DNA of 64,000 nt from Nymphaea colorata (GCF_008831285.2 NC_045139.1:28271842-28335841), one strand, 5' to 3'; numbered from the stretch's first letter, positions 30,731 through 45,263 are shown. Translations and numbers: made by a program. The notes: generated from the letters alone by a model not told the origin.

Positions 30731-30921
30731 ATCTGAAAGAGATCGGGACCTTGATCGACACGGGGGCGTACACGAAGGAGGTACGTCGGATCGTTCGTGC
30801 CGTCTGCCACACGATCGCGCTGCGCCACAAGCTCACTGCGCCAGTCCTCTCGGCGTTCCTTCACCACATATTAGTGTCTGGGTCGGACGTCTTGGTTCGG
30901 TTGTGTTCCTACCTTGCGAAA
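30731..30921 (+). pseudogene. First coding exon of proteasome subunit RPN3 (fragment)
   Basis: Reads LKEIGTLIDTGAYTKEVRRI, then VRAVCHTIALRHKL and VLSAFLHHI, ending at AAA|GTAAGT (30921/30922). This is the N-terminal helical region of the 26S proteasome lid subunit RPN3/PSMD3, a PCI-domain scaffold protein. A stop codon (TGA, 30724-30726) lies in frame two codons upstream. The usual acidic N-terminus with its ATG is not present, so the start is missing unless an acceptor at 30730 is used. Several residues usually basic or hydrophobic are changed (for example CHT). No later RPN3 exon was found. Confidence 0.7.
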
Positions 30922-32782
30922 GTAAGTCGAATCCAGCACGTTCTTTATTGGACTTTCAACTGGTTTCCTTTTACTTTCTGTGGGTTCTGCGTTTGATTAA
31001 TTGGCTATTTCATTTATTACTTGGGAACGACTTTGTTTATTTTTCGTTTTTCCAGTGTTTGTTTATTTAGTTTAGTGAGGTAAAATCGATGTCTAGTTTC
31101 ATGCGTCGACAGACCGGTATGGCTGCATGTGTTTGGGTTGTCTTTTATCATCGACCCTTGTTGTTATATGTGTCAAATGTGACAATGGTTAGTTATGTGA
31201 ACTTGGGTTGAATGTTTGCTTAACTAATGCTTGGTTTGATGGTTTGAAACATTGGATTGATTCTCTTACTAGTGTGTGCTCCAGACACCATAGAATTTTC
31301 ACGATTTTCACAAAGCTATTTGAATTGGCGTTCGTAGTTGAGTTATCCCGTGGATATGTGAGAGTGTCGTTCTGTGGATGTTTGAGTCCGTTGAAGTAGT
31401 AAACAGATGGATTTCTTGAGCAGTTGAGCAACCTTTTGGGCCTGTAATCTTTCTGTGGCTTTGGTTCATATTTTTTTTCGATCATGTCTGTAGAAACTTA
31501 AGTATTTTTGGGTAGTTTTTCTTTCAGATTTATTTGAATGCTTATGGATGTGTTTCATCCGAGTCTATTTGTTTAGTTGGAATGTTAACACTCGTGCTTA
31601 TTGTGAGCAGTCTTCTGGGTCTTTTTCTTTTCCTTTTTTTTATTATTTTATTTGGGTTGATCGGAATGAAGCACAGAATAACAGTCTTTGCACGATAGAG
31701 CTATTTATGTGGGGCCAAATACAAAATTTTACTTCTTAGTGATTACTTGAACTTATAACATGCTTGCTTTCACTCCATGTGTTTTCCTCCACTATGTGTT
31801 TTATCATTTATTTTGAAAATGTATTTATGTGAATGTAGCTTCTTAATTCCTGCAATTGGACTAATTTCAACCACATATAAGTGGGGTTGTTTTTAAAATC
31901 CACAGGTGCTATCCATAGAAGTCCTAAAAGTGAATCAACAAGTTCAGAGAGGATTAGGAATAGCCATAGTAGATTCATGGTGCCAAACGTTCTTATAGTT
32001 TTAGGACATTGCTTGTTGTTCACACGAAAAGCTACTATCTCGGCTTATACCACTGCATATATGGTCAGCCTATTGAAGATGCAAGGTAACTTCATGTGTT
32101 TATTTTTAGTTTTATCTTTTCAGTCTTACCTTCTAAAAAGCATAGGGTGGAATCGCCTGGGTGCTCGGGGAGGAGGGATTTTGCTAAAGCGGGTCAAGTT
32201 GTTGTCAACTATAACACACGAGTGCTTCAAAATGACATCCGTACCCATGTTGACATAGGTGCGGGTGCAAATCTCTACTTAGTGAGTAACCAAACAAAAT
32301 CTTTTAATACATATTTCTCAATTTTTCTTCTAAATATACATTTTTTTGTTTTATAACTTGTTCATCTTTTACATATTTTGCTAAATTAAGTCAAAGTGGA
32401 AATGAAATATATATATATTGCGGATATTATGCTCGACCATGCAAACACACCCTCGGAATGTGCATTTACATTCTACAACCCATAGACTGAACCAACTCAG
32501 TACTGTTTTTAGTTTTTTTGGTTACTTATTGCATGTTTTTGTGGTAGTTTTCAGTTCTCTAAGCATGCCTTTTAAATTCTTTGCCTGTTGTATGTTTTAA
32601 TATTTTTGAAGTGTTCTATAGACTTCGTGCATCATGTTCTTTTTTGTGGAGACATGCAGGAGCACATATAAGAGGGGGATGCTCATGAGAAAGTGCACAT
32701 CTATGTGCTTGCTGGAAATTTTTTTTAACCCTCTTTATTCATGAGAGCTTTTGTGGAATCACAATCGCTTTGGTGGACCAAC

Positions 32783-32834
<52 letters not shown>

Positions 32835-33970
32835 TGATGTTATTGTATGTGTATTCATATGAATAAATTTTGTATTATTTAACGATCTTTAGTTTTGTAT
32901 TATTTTGTCATTCTTTTTGTGACTGTATATAATCATGTATATGTTTATATATGTGACTGTATATAATAATATTTTGGTTGCATTTTATTAGCTTTTACAT
33001 TTTTATTTTTTATTTTTTATTTTCATTTAGAGCGCTTAGTCCAGCCTAGGCATGCTTAAGCTCTAGGGTCTACTCATTGCCTCGGCTCCGTCTAGTTCTC
33101 TAGTCACATACATTGAGGCACTTGAGAATGTAGCACCCGCAACACCTGTGAGAAGGCCAAGCATGAAAGCAGTTGGCAAAGACTTGGAATAATGGGGTGG
33201 ACATCAGATGTTGAATTGGGCCAATGATGGAATGGCCATTCGATAGCAAGTTAGCGACTTAGCAGGTTGGCATGGCCTGGTGCTAAGGGCTTGGCCATGC
33301 TACATTGAGGTATGATTCATGATAGCATGTGGTGTAGCAAATTTTGTAGTGTCTGTACACATGTATTATGTTTTTAAAGCCCTAGCTTGGGTTGCCTAAG
33401 TGTGGAGATGGCGTTGTGCCTTAAGTTCGCTGAAATTTTGTTGGATATGTACTTGAAACCTTTTTTGACTTTGAAGGGAACATCAGCTGCTGAGCTTTCG
33501 TTAGGTTTTGGAGATTCTTAGACTACATGGATGCAGTTCTTTACAGATAGTGCTGTATATACCTCAATATGTTTCGTACAGCTCGGTTTTTGCTTGAAAT
33601 TTGTTAATTTCCTTTATTGATGATTCTTTTGTATCCATGCATTTTTTAGATTTTATTGATTAATGTTATGCAGTTAGTCAAGGTGTGCAAAGTCAAAACT
33701 TCTGTAGGTGAATTGTGATTTAGGAGAATAGGGTGTTTCTGGTTCTTGGATACCGTCAAATTCATAAGCTTAATAGTTTGGGGTCTTATGACTGTGTGTT
33801 AGCTAAAAAGTTTGTTTCAGGTGGTTAAGTTTTTCCATATTGTTGGTTGTAGAACCATTTTTCCCCGTTTTCCTTGACAGTGTAATTCATGAAAATGTCC
33901 TGCAGCTGCTCATTGTCTTTGATTTTGAATAGTTCTTTTTCCTGCTGTCTCGTACTGATATGCTATTATT
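30922..33970. other. No recognisable gene; (GA)n at 32787-32829
   Basis: Mostly AT-rich. The frames at 31881-32258 and 32096-32356 lack known motifs. A 43-base GA microsatellite lies at 32787-32829. Confidence 0.4.
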
Positions 33971-34184
33971 TGCAGATTTATCTTCTGGATTTTCAGATTT
34001 ACTATACACTCTTTTCAGATTTTCTATACACTCTTTTCTGCAATTGTTGGCTTCTTGCTTGGGGCAAGTGATGGTCTAGGCGAGGTATGCCGTTCATCTA
34101 ATTATCTTAGTGTGGTAGTGTTTAGCTTTTTGCTTGGAAAGATCATGAGTTTTGCTTGGTTTTTTGAGATATTGTTGCTCTAAG

Positions 34185-34790
34185 TTGAGCGAGTGTTAAC
34201 GTATAGTAAATGTGCAAGGCCCGACATTAGTTTTATGATTTCCATTATCCCGCGCCCAATTATGAATGGGGACTTGCCTGCATGAAGCTAGAATCACTAG
34301 TAATCGCTGGTCAACCATACAACGGTGAATTCATTCCCGGGCTATGTCACATGAGTGCCGGGTGCCGGTGCGGGTGCGGATGCGAGTGCCGGACCCATTA
34401 CAATTAATTATATACATATTATTTTATATTAAAAATACATTTTTTTAGATTAATCGAATCGAACCCGAACCTGAGTTTCGGGTGTCGGACAGCCCGAGCT
34501 CGACTCCTTATTGGACCAGGTGGGGCCTACCCTATGCCGAGGCTTAGTTGCAGCTGAAAGAAGGGTGTGAAAAACATCCTGTCTGGTTGCCACTTGGGTG
34601 TTTATCCATTGAATGATTGCGATGACTCTTCCTTTTTCCCTTCATTATATTAACCATAATAAAGAACCTCCTTTGGCACACCTTATGGGCTTCAGATCTA
34701 GACATGCAATTTCATCTCCAATGTTAATGTTAAGCATGTGTTTGTTGTTTTTTAAAAGTTGAACAGCGTTTTTTGAAAGTCCTTATTTTT
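34185..34790 (+). repeat. 0.6-kb repeat, copy 1, with plastid 16S rRNA piece
   Basis: Starts TTGAGCGAGTGTTAACG and ends GAAAGTCCTTATTTTT. Nearly identical to 35295-35909 in the same orientation. It contains a plastid rrn16-like segment (34271-34342), a GGTGCGGGTGCGGATGCGAG stretch and a conserved tail. Differences from copy 2 include a 12-base deletion after CCCGGG. Confidence 0.9.
34271..34342 (+). pseudogene. Plastid 16S rRNA 3' fragment, copy 1
   Basis: CTGCATGAAGCTAGAATCAC...AATCGCTGGTCAACCATAC...GTGAATTCATTCCCGGG corresponds to the helix 43-44 region of plastid/bacterial 16S rRNA (sense strand). Many differences are C-to-T or G-to-A at former CpG sites (CCGG to CTAG, TTCG to TTCA). That is the expected decay of methylated plastid DNA in the nucleus. 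Confidence 0.8.
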
Positions 34791-35294
34791 ATTTATCCTT
34801 GCATTTATGTACTCATCTCTGTGGGGTTGCATTTATTATAAATGATGTATCTGAATGGAACATCCATGGACGATGGCATGTGATTCTTTAAATCTGCATA
34901 TTTTCAGGTGATTCATTCTTCTTTTCATTCTAGTTTCAATTTTATAGTTAATGGCTAATGATATTTGGTGTAGGACTATATTCAGAGAGACAAGGCATAT
35001 GCTGCCAAGTTTGCTCCATTTTGGAATGAGATTGTGAAAACCTTGCGGGAGGAAGACTATATCACTAATTTGTCAGTATCTAGATATCCTTTTGCTTATA
35101 CATATTATCTTCCCATTGTGTGTCAACCTTTGGTTTAGGTTTAGGCTAGCGATGTACTCCATATAAGGTTGAAGCCTGATGGTTTTGTTATTTAATCAAA
35201 AGCCTTTTTCCTTTAGTTATGTAAATCAAATTATAACGAATCCTTGAGAAGAAATTTGTTTAGAAACATAAGGGAGGAACTAGTTCTTGACTAA

Positions 35295-35909
35295 TTGAGC
35301 GAGTGTTAACGTATAGTAAATGTGCAAGGCCCGACATTAGTTTTATGATTTCCATTATCCCGTGCCCAATTATGAATGGGGACTTGCCTGCATGAAGCTA
35401 GAATCACTAGTAATCGCTGGTCAGCCATACAACGGTGAATTCATTCCCGGGCCCTGTACACTATGTCACATGAGTGCGGGGTGCCGGTGCGGGTGCGGAT
35501 GCGAGTGCCGGACCCATTACAATTAATTATATACATATTATTTTATATTAAAAATACATTTTTTTAGATTAATCGAATCGAACCCGAACCTGAGTTTTGG
35601 GTGTCGGACAGCCCGAGCTCGACTCCTTATTGGACCAGGTGGGGCCTACCCTATGCCGAGGCTTAGTTGCAGCTGAAAGAAGGGTGTGAAAAACATCCTG
35701 TCTGGTTGCCACTTGGGTGTTTGTCCATTGAATGATCGCGATGACTCTTCCTTTTTCCCTTCATTATATTAACCATAATAAACAACCTCCTTTGGCACAC
35801 CTTATGGGCTTCAGATCTAGACATGCAATTTCATCTCCAATGTTAATGTTAAGCATGTGTTTGTTGTTTTTCAAAAGTTGAACAGCGTTTTTTGAAAGTC
35901 CTTATTTTT
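35295..35909 (+). repeat. 0.6-kb repeat, copy 2
   Basis: Direct-orientation partner of 34185-34790 (about 97% alike by eye). It lies 504 bp downstream of it, with the callose synthase exon between. The flanks of the two copies are unrelated. It carries the rrn16 piece at 35381-35460, with CCCGGGCCCTGTACA retained. Confidence 0.9.
35381..35460 (+). pseudogene. Plastid 16S rRNA 3' fragment, copy 2
   Basis: Same segment as 34271-34342 but slightly longer at the 3' side and with GTCAGCCATAC retained. It is therefore closer to the plastid original. It shares the CpG-type changes with copy 1, so the decay mostly preceded the duplication. Confidence 0.8.
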
Positions 35910-35911
35910 GT

Positions 35912-37360
35912 AAACACCTTATTCTTTATATAGTTACGTCTAATATAACAGTATATCATACAATAATAGTTACCCTATTTAACTATACCTTACCATATGA
36001 CCTTACCCATTATAAGAGGTTACCTATAACCCCTTGTATGACATGGGTGTTCATATTACCAGTAGTGCCCTTAGCACAAACAATATAGGTTACTGCAATG
36101 GGCTTTTATGCAATATCATCAGCCATTGTTACCTGTATATCATGAGCTTATGGGAATGTTGTACTATGATACCATAAAGACTAACGTGGTCATTGTTTGT
36201 ACCTATCATTTGGGTTACAATATGTAACAACAGCCCATACTGTACATTAATGACCATATGATAATATATATATATATATATATATATAACTGTATAGGTA
36301 CCCTAATTGCATGTAATATATATAGTGCATATATACATATATGTGTATATAGATACTGTACAGCCATATAATAGTGCTTATCTCTATTGGCATCAACCCA
36401 ATAGAGATAGGCACCATAGACTCTAACAGATTACACTAGTTATACATGATATATTACATAGTGCAGGCTATATACGTTATTATGATAAGCCCATAATATA
36501 GTTAATGTTATACGCTATATATATGGTAACAATAGTGGTATACGATACATATGAGATCATGCATAAATTTGAAGATCAATTCTTATTCACGCACACATGT
36601 TTCTAGTTCTGCAAAGGACAGGTATTAGGTAATACTTCTTTTTTCTAGTAACTCTATATTTTCCGTAAGCTGCATAGTACATGTCACACAATGATGACAT
36701 AAATACCTCAAAGATTTACAGAAGACCGAACTCTAGATCCTTCAGTACATCTCTGAGTTACTGACATCGACATGTGTTGCTAAGTGAGCACAGCTTTCTG
36801 ATGAATTTTCTGCAAAATAAGAAAATGTAAATGGGCGCAATTCGCAGAGAATAGTAGGATAGAAAACCAACCTCATTTTTTGATGGTCACATCAAGGGTT
36901 TCTTATAGTTGGTAGCATGCAGTTTGTTGATGATGGAGATTCTTCTGAATTATATGCTTCTAAGGTTACTGCATAGGGCAAAAAAACAGTAGCTAGTAGG
37001 AAATTTTCTGGATCAATTGCATTTCAAGTATGATTGGACGAAATTTGTTCCATCCACTATAAGGATTGTTCCATTTCCTACTCGTGTCGATCGTTGAAAT
37101 AGTTATGGGAGTATTGTATGTGTCACCTTTTTAAATTTAGCTTGGATTTTCTCTTATATACATGTTCAATTGTCCTATTTGTTCCAATGGCATTCTGTTA
37201 GTTCTTAAAAAGTTTGAGATTATGATCCCAAACCCACAATTAAGCAGGAATCTTGAAATTATAGGATTGGCCTTTCAAATATTTAAGTTATTGATTGTTT
37301 CTTTTATGTGCTGATTGTCTATTGACATTTCCACGTTGTATTATGCTATAACCAGATTGC
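35912..37360. other. AT-rich spacer with (TA)n
   Basis: No gene seen. (TA)n lies at 36263-36288. A short hairpin (ATCTCTATTGG / CAATAGAGAT) occurs near 36380-36410. The stretch 36200-36560 is rich in short TATAC/GTATA palindromes. Confidence 0.5.
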
Positions 37361-39156
37361 TTTGACTGTAAATACCCATTTGGAGCCAACAATGTCACAA
37401 TATTCAGGTGGATCAACCAACTCCCAGGTACCACGCTGTACGAGAGCGTCCATCTCATCTTGCATAGTTGTTCGCCATTTACAGTCTAGTAAGGCCTGTT
37501 GATGACAAGTTGCGACAGTATGAACTGCCATAGCCTTAAGAAACTGTTGTAAGTTATCATCAAGATGGGCAGTGGAAACAAAGTGAGAGATAGGATGCAT
37601 GGTACACGGTCTCTTGCCTTTGCGCAGGGCTATAGGCAAGTCATCTAAAGGAAGAACATCAGGTATACTTACTTCAGTGGAGCTCACATCTTGAGAAGAG
37701 TCTGATGGTCAACCATGAGAGGGGTCATGTCGCCGAGTGTAGACCAATGGAGGATCCTGAAACCTATTCATAGTCAGAGTGGGAGATGGAAAAGATTGCA
37801 ACGGGACAGGAGGAATATGTAAAGGGATAGGACATGGCATTTCAGATGACACAGAAGTATGACTAAAGTAAGACTGAGACTCAAAAAAAGTGACATCCGC
37901 AATGATATACTCTTTGTGAGTTACCGGATCAAAGCACTTGTACCCTTTTTGGTTTCGAGGATAGCTAATGAACACACACTTAATGACTTGAACAGCAAGT
38001 TTATCACGTTTAGGCGTAAGGATGTGAACAAAGCAGGTACAACCAAAAACTTTTGGTGCAATGGAAAATAAGCTTCGATTGGGATAAACAAGTTTAATCG
38101 GTACTTTGTTGTCAATGTAGGATGATGGCAAACGATTGGTCTGGTAACAAGCCATGTGTATGGCATCACCCCATAAGTATGCAGGTACATGATTATGAAG
38201 CATTAGGGTACAAGCAACAGTTAGAAGTTGCCTATGTTTTCGTTCGGCAACTCCATTCTGTTGTGAGGTATGAGGACATGTAAATTGGGGAGAGATACCA
38301 TTTTCAGCATAAAGGGTCATTAAGATAGATTATTTGAACTCAAGAGCATTATCAGTGCGAATACACTTAACCACAGAACCAAATTGAGTCTTTATTTCAA
38401 TAACCAAGTTTTTGAGAATACAAATTACTTCAGACCTTTCCTTCAAAAGGAATACCCAATTGACTCGAGAATAATCATCAACAACAAGAAAGTACCTAAA
38501 CTTAGCTCGGCTAGCAACTCTGCTAGGCCCCCACACATCAACATGAAGAAGATCAAATAACCCTTGACTTGAAGGACTAAGACTCGAAGGAAAACTACTA
38601 CGTGTGTGCTTGCCAAGTTGACAAGCCTCACACTGAAAAGACTCTGGAACTGAAAGATTAGGTAGGAGAGAACGGAGCTTGGGTGCTGAAGGATGACCAA
38701 GCCGGAGATGCCACTGGAAGAATGTAGACTCTGATGTAGAAGAGGTAGCAGCAAGACCCATAGGAGCCGACAGGATGTAGACACCCCCTTTCTTATAGCC
38801 GCCACCAATCGTCTTCCCAGTTTGTAAGTCCTGAAATGAGCATAAACCAGGGTAAAAAATAATGCGACAGTGTAAATCAGTAGTCAACTGTTTAACAGAG
38901 AGTAAATGAGATGGAAATTCATGAGCATATAAAACATGTGGAATAGTCATAGACTGAGAAAGCTTCACATCTGCATACCCAATATGGGTGACAGTCTACC
39001 ATATGCAATTTTGACATGACGTGTCTGGGGAAATCTATGCAAAGTAGTGAAAGACCCAGGTCTACTGCAGAAATGTCTCGATGCTCCTAAATCAATAATC
39101 CACGAAGTACCTGAGTCAGACGTGGAAGGACCCGCTATGAAGGCTCGATCAGTCAA
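37361..39156 (-). pseudogene. Copia D protease and integrase, RT start
   Basis: Frames 39156-38965, 38968-38330, 38320-37709 and 37687-37346 follow one another. Protease site: WIIDLGASRHF near 39100, where the usual DSGA/DTGA is DLGA, so a catalytic-loop residue is lost. Integrase: FQWHLRLGHPS, CEACQLGKHTRSSF, DVWGPSRV and DDYSR, then SQQNGVAERKHRQL. The linker ends with [12 protein letters not shown] and the RT start (LDCKWRTTMQDEMDALVQRG). Stops between frames make it non-functional. Confidence 0.85.
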
Positions 39157-40168
39157 CGCTGTCGAAGCTGATCCTGTGATGCTTTGTGTGCTAAAAATTG
39201 CTCATACTCAACTCTGTCAATGCTAACTGTAACTGTCTCTTGTGCTATACTAGACGAAGAGTCCTCCATTGTAGGAGTGGCAGCCTGTGCAGAGCCCATA
39301 GATGAGTGAGTAGGGCTCTTGCCTTGTTTGGTGACCATATTTCTTCCCTGCGACAAAGAGGATGAGCGACCATGTTTATCCCAACAGCGATCCTCTAAGT
39401 GTCCAATCTTTCCACAATAAGTGCATTGGAACCTCCCACGGCCCCCAGTTCCATGACCTATACCTCTTCCTCTGGCACTATAGGTGGTGCCATGACCACG
39501 ACCACCCCCCGACAGCAAGAGCAGAAGCTGGTGTCACACCAGCTGGTTGAGACAAGCTAATAGCCAGACAGCTAAGTTTGTTGTATGCATCAGAGAGATC
39601 AGGAATTTCACTTCCAGTGAGCATCTGCTCCTCAGCAGCATCATACTCAGGAGAGAGACCAGCAAGAAACTTTACAACCATAATAGGTTCAAAGTGTGAC
39701 TTATAACAAGATTTGCATGGAGGACGCAAGAATTTCAGACATTCATAGGTAGCTTTAATTGTTGCAAAGTATTGTGATAGGTCCTGAGAGGTTGTGCAAC
39801 TCTTCTTCAACTTGAAGGATTTTACTCGCATTCTTATCTTGTGAATATGTCTGTCTAAGGAATTCCCACATCTCCTTCGCAGTAGTATAGTAAGTAATAG
39901 TAGAAGCAATTTGTGGTTGGACGCTATTCATAATCCAAGACATAACCATGCTGTCGTCCTCTTCCCAGGTTATGTACTTCCCTGACTTGTCAATAGGCTC
40001 ATCCTCTTCAATTATGTGTCTCTTTCGATGTCCTTTGACTGACAACATAAAGGACCTGGACCACAGTTCATAGTTGTGTCCATCTAATTTAACCGTAGAT
40101 CCATAGAAGAAGGGATTTCCAACTCCTTTATGATCGTTACCACCCTCTGATTTGTGGTTCTCAGCCAT
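39153..40168 (-). pseudogene. Copia D gag with zinc knuckle
   Basis: Starts at ATG 40168 (MAENHKSEGGND). It carries KLDGHNYELWSRSFMLSVKG, MSWIMNSVQPQIASTI, KEMWEFLRQTYSQDKN and then, after a frameshift near 39780, a glycine-rich stretch and the CCHC knuckle CTYCGKIGHLEDRCW at about 39430-39385. It is a UBN2-type Gag as in other plant copia elements. Confidence 0.8.
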
Positions 40169-40299
40169 AATGAATCACAGCAAGAAATTAAGAATGAGAA
40201 TACCAAGATAAAATAATATGCAGCAACTTCACGCAGACGTCAGGAACAAAACCAAGAAATGTGCACAATCTTCTTTCACAACCTCGAACAACAAGAAAA

Positions 40300-40610
40300 A
40301 AGGGAAAACCTTGCTGAAAATATTCTGCTGAAAGCACACAAGAAAAACAAAGGAAAACCTTGCTGAAAATATTCTGCTGAAAGCACAACCTTACAAACAA
40401 AGTCTGCCGCTGCTTCTTCTATTCCCAACCTCAACTCTCAAACAGCAAGTGCACGTCTTGCGTAGATAAGTTCTGCATATATTCTGCCTCAGCTCTCAAA
40501 CAGCAAGTCCACGTCTTGCGTAGATAAATTCTGCATATATTCTGCCTCAACTCTCAAACAGCAAGTCCACGTCTTGCGTAGATAAATTCTGCATATATTC
40601 TACTTCACCA
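40300..40610 (-). repeat. Tandem repeats in copia D leader
   Basis: Two ~60-bp units around AAACCTTGCTGAAAATATTC (40306-40390). Three ~57-bp units around CAGCAAGTCCACGTCTTGCG (40440-40610). All lie between the primer site and gag. Confidence 0.8.
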
Positions 40611-40744
40611 GAACCTCTGATCATGCCTTAAACCATAGCCACACAAACAACATATCAACTTTGCTTTAATACTCTAAACAGCATCCATGAACAGCAGCCT
40701 GAGAAGATACAGCAAAAAAGACGAGAGAAGATCACGCCAGCAGT

Positions 40745-40757
40745 GGCTTTGATACCA
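40745..40757 (-). other. Primer-binding site of copia D
   Basis: - strand TGGTATCAAAGCC, adjacent to the LTR and complementary to initiator Met-tRNA with one mismatch. Confidence 0.8.
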
Positions 40758-40802
40758 TGTTGCGTAATGGAGAAGGGGGAGAGGGAGAGAGAGAGAGAGA
40801 GG

Positions 40803-40839
<37 letters not shown>

Positions 40840-41013
40840 GAAAAAGAGATCAAATTCATATCGTGCTCTAATCTCTACTTAAAGAGAGATTAGGGCACGG
40901 CTGTGACCGTTACAAAAGTAAGACAACTAAAATAGTAAAAAGACAAAAGGGAACCCTAACTTTTAAATAATCAAATGACTACCACACTTAAAGCCAAACT
41001 TTCTAATTTCAAC
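40758..41013 (-). repeat. 5' LTR of copia D (about 256 bp)
   Basis: TGTTGCGTAATGG at the left, TCTAATTTCAAC at the right (+ view). Matches the E LTR (50854-51070) apart from a longer GA microsatellite (40780-40838). LINE sequence begins immediately at its right. Confidence 0.85.
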
Positions 41014-42760
41014 TAAAAAGGATAACTCTAAGAAAGTTGAAAATTTCATACCAATTTCCTTATGCAACAGGTTATTGTTAACCGAATGAGGGGCATCCTC
41101 AGCTATATTATCGATGTTAATCAAGCTGCCTTTTCGAAAGGGTAACACATCCATGACAACATTATATGGGTGAACGAGACCATAAACTCTAAGGAGTTTT
41201 GTGACAAAGGAGGCTGTTGTCTTAAGCTTGATTTGATGAAAGCGTATGATAGAGTCTTTTAGGCTTTCTTAGCCAATAGTATGCAGTTTTTGAGATTTCA
41301 TCCCAGATGGATTGCTAGAGTCATGAAGTGTGCTACCACTATCTTATGGAGTACTGGTGAATGGCAGGATGGGAGTGAAATTTGATGGGAGGCACGGACT
41401 ACGACAGGGTGACCCTTTGTCCCCCTATTTTTTCCTTATTGTTATGGAAATGTTCAATAGAAGACTCATCAAGGAACGATTTGCAAAAACATCCTTGTTC
41501 CTAAAATCCGGCATGTGAGGACTAATGGATGCTCTATTCATGAAGTGTGCTACCTCTGTGTCTTATGGAGTACTGGTGAATGGCAGGATGGGAGAGAAAT
41601 TTGATGGGAGGTGCGGACTACGACAGGGTGACCCTTTGTCCCCTATCTTTTCCTTATTGTTATGGAAATGTTCAATAGACGACTCATCAAGGAACGAATT
41701 GCAAAAACATCATTGTTCCTAAAATCCGACGTGTGAGGACTAATGGATGCGCTATGCTGTTCGCCGACGATGTGGTTATGGCAGTCAAGACCGCTAAGAA
41801 AACAATGACTACCATCAAAGTTGTTTTGAGGGTGACCCTTTGTCCCCTATCTTTTCCTTATTTTTTATGGAAATTTTCAATAGACGACTCATTAAGGAAC
41901 AAATTGCAAAAACATCCTTGTTCCTAAAATCCGACGTGTGGGGACTAATGGATGCGCTATGCTGTTCGCCGACGATGTGGTTATGGCAGTCAAGACCGCT
42001 AAGAAAACTATGACTACCATCAAAGTTGTTTTGCAGGATTTTGATTGGCTTGTTGGCATGATGGTGAATATGCAAAAGTTTATGATTTTTGCTAGGACTA
42101 TAGTTGATTGCCACATGGGAGAAGTGCAGAGCATATTGCCATGGTCTAGTGGAAGCCTCCCTTCGGAGTACCTCGGTTTACCTCTTTTCTTGGGTAATCT
42201 CACAGAAGATTCAGAGAAGGTGGAGAAGAGGTTGGCTGGATGGAAGGCACGGATTTTGTCCTACGTGGGCCGGCTATGCCTCATCCGCTATGTGTTAATG
42301 ACCTTGCCTTACTATTGGGTGATGGCTTTTAGATTGCTTAAGGTCATCTTAAATGGAATCGAACAAGTTTGTATCAAATTCTTGTGGAATGAGAAAGAAG
42401 GGTCTAGACACATGCATCTAGTCAAATGGGAGCGACTGAGTTTGCCTCTAGAAGAAGGAGGAGTTGGTATAAGAAGGTTGGAGGATGTCAGCAGAGCTAT
42501 GCCAACCAGCAAGATGCTGTCGGATGCTGACCAGCAAGGACCCCTGGGCCAACATTTTTAAGGAGAAATATTTGAGCTCCCACAATCTATGGACACTCAA
42601 GAGATCCCCTAATCCAAACTGAAGGCTGGAAAGGACTGCATGGTGTTGTAGCTGGCTACAAAACAAAGTTGAATGGAAAGTTGGGAATGGAGAACAAGTC
42701 AGATTTTGGAAGGATCGTTGGTCGGGGCAAGTTCTTATCAACAAGTCAAAGCAATTCTGT
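41014..42760 (+). mobile_element. Truncated LINE (non-LTR) reverse transcriptase with internal triplication
   Basis: Frames on the + strand show a plant L1-type RT. A degenerate N-terminal part (about 41090-41330, with KLDLMKAYDRV) is followed by LRQGDPLSPYFFLIVMEMF, AMLFADDVVMAVK (catalytic FADD), SEYLGLPL, WKARILSYVGRLCLI and FLWNEKEG, leading into the zf-RVT region. The piece from about 41320 to 41935 holds three tandem partial copies of the same RT segment (VLVNGRMG...GDPLSP at 41340, 41565; GDPLS again at 41832). Endonuclease and poly(A) tail are not seen. Stops and frameshifts make it dead. Copia D's LTR abuts its left edge. Confidence 0.8.
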
Positions 42761-42892
42761 ATGTAGCTGCTATTCTTTACACTTATCGCTAGGTTTTCTT
42801 TCTGTTTAGTATTTATAAGGCCCTTGCATCACTTTATAATGAGCATCAAGTGATGAAAACTAATTCACTTGAGAACGTTTTTGCTTCTTAAG

Positions 42893-45263
<2,371 letters not shown>

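Larger units (their letters stand above)
33976..35071 (+). pseudogene. Callose synthase exon fragments
   Basis: Exon 33976-34084 reads IYLLDFQIYYTLFS, then AIVGFLLGASDGLGE. It matches a membrane/loop region of plant callose (1,3-beta-glucan) synthases shortly before the FKS1 catalytic part. A 22-bp tandem duplication (TTTTCAGATTTACTATACACTC and its near copy) shifts the frame inside it. Exon 34974-35071 reads FAPFWNEIVKTLREEDYIT, the well-conserved FxPFWNEI-REEDYI block of the same family. Between them sits one copy of the 0.6 kb repeat described below; the second copy follows at 35295. The active-site domain is absent. Confidence 0.7.
37361..41013 (-). mobile_element. Ty1/copia element D, 3' truncated
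   Basis: - strand copia with a 5' LTR (40758-41013), primer site, leader, gag, protease, integrase and the start of the RT region. Similarity to element E ends at about 37361, where unrelated DNA begins, so RT, RNase H and the 3' LTR are gone. Overlap with E is clear at 37361-37760 versus 61607-62008. Gag-pol is split by several frameshifts. Confidence 0.85.

Noticed and set aside
34271-34342. Functional 16S rRNA gene
   Set aside because: Only about 70 bases of a 1.5 kb gene, with many changes at conserved positions.
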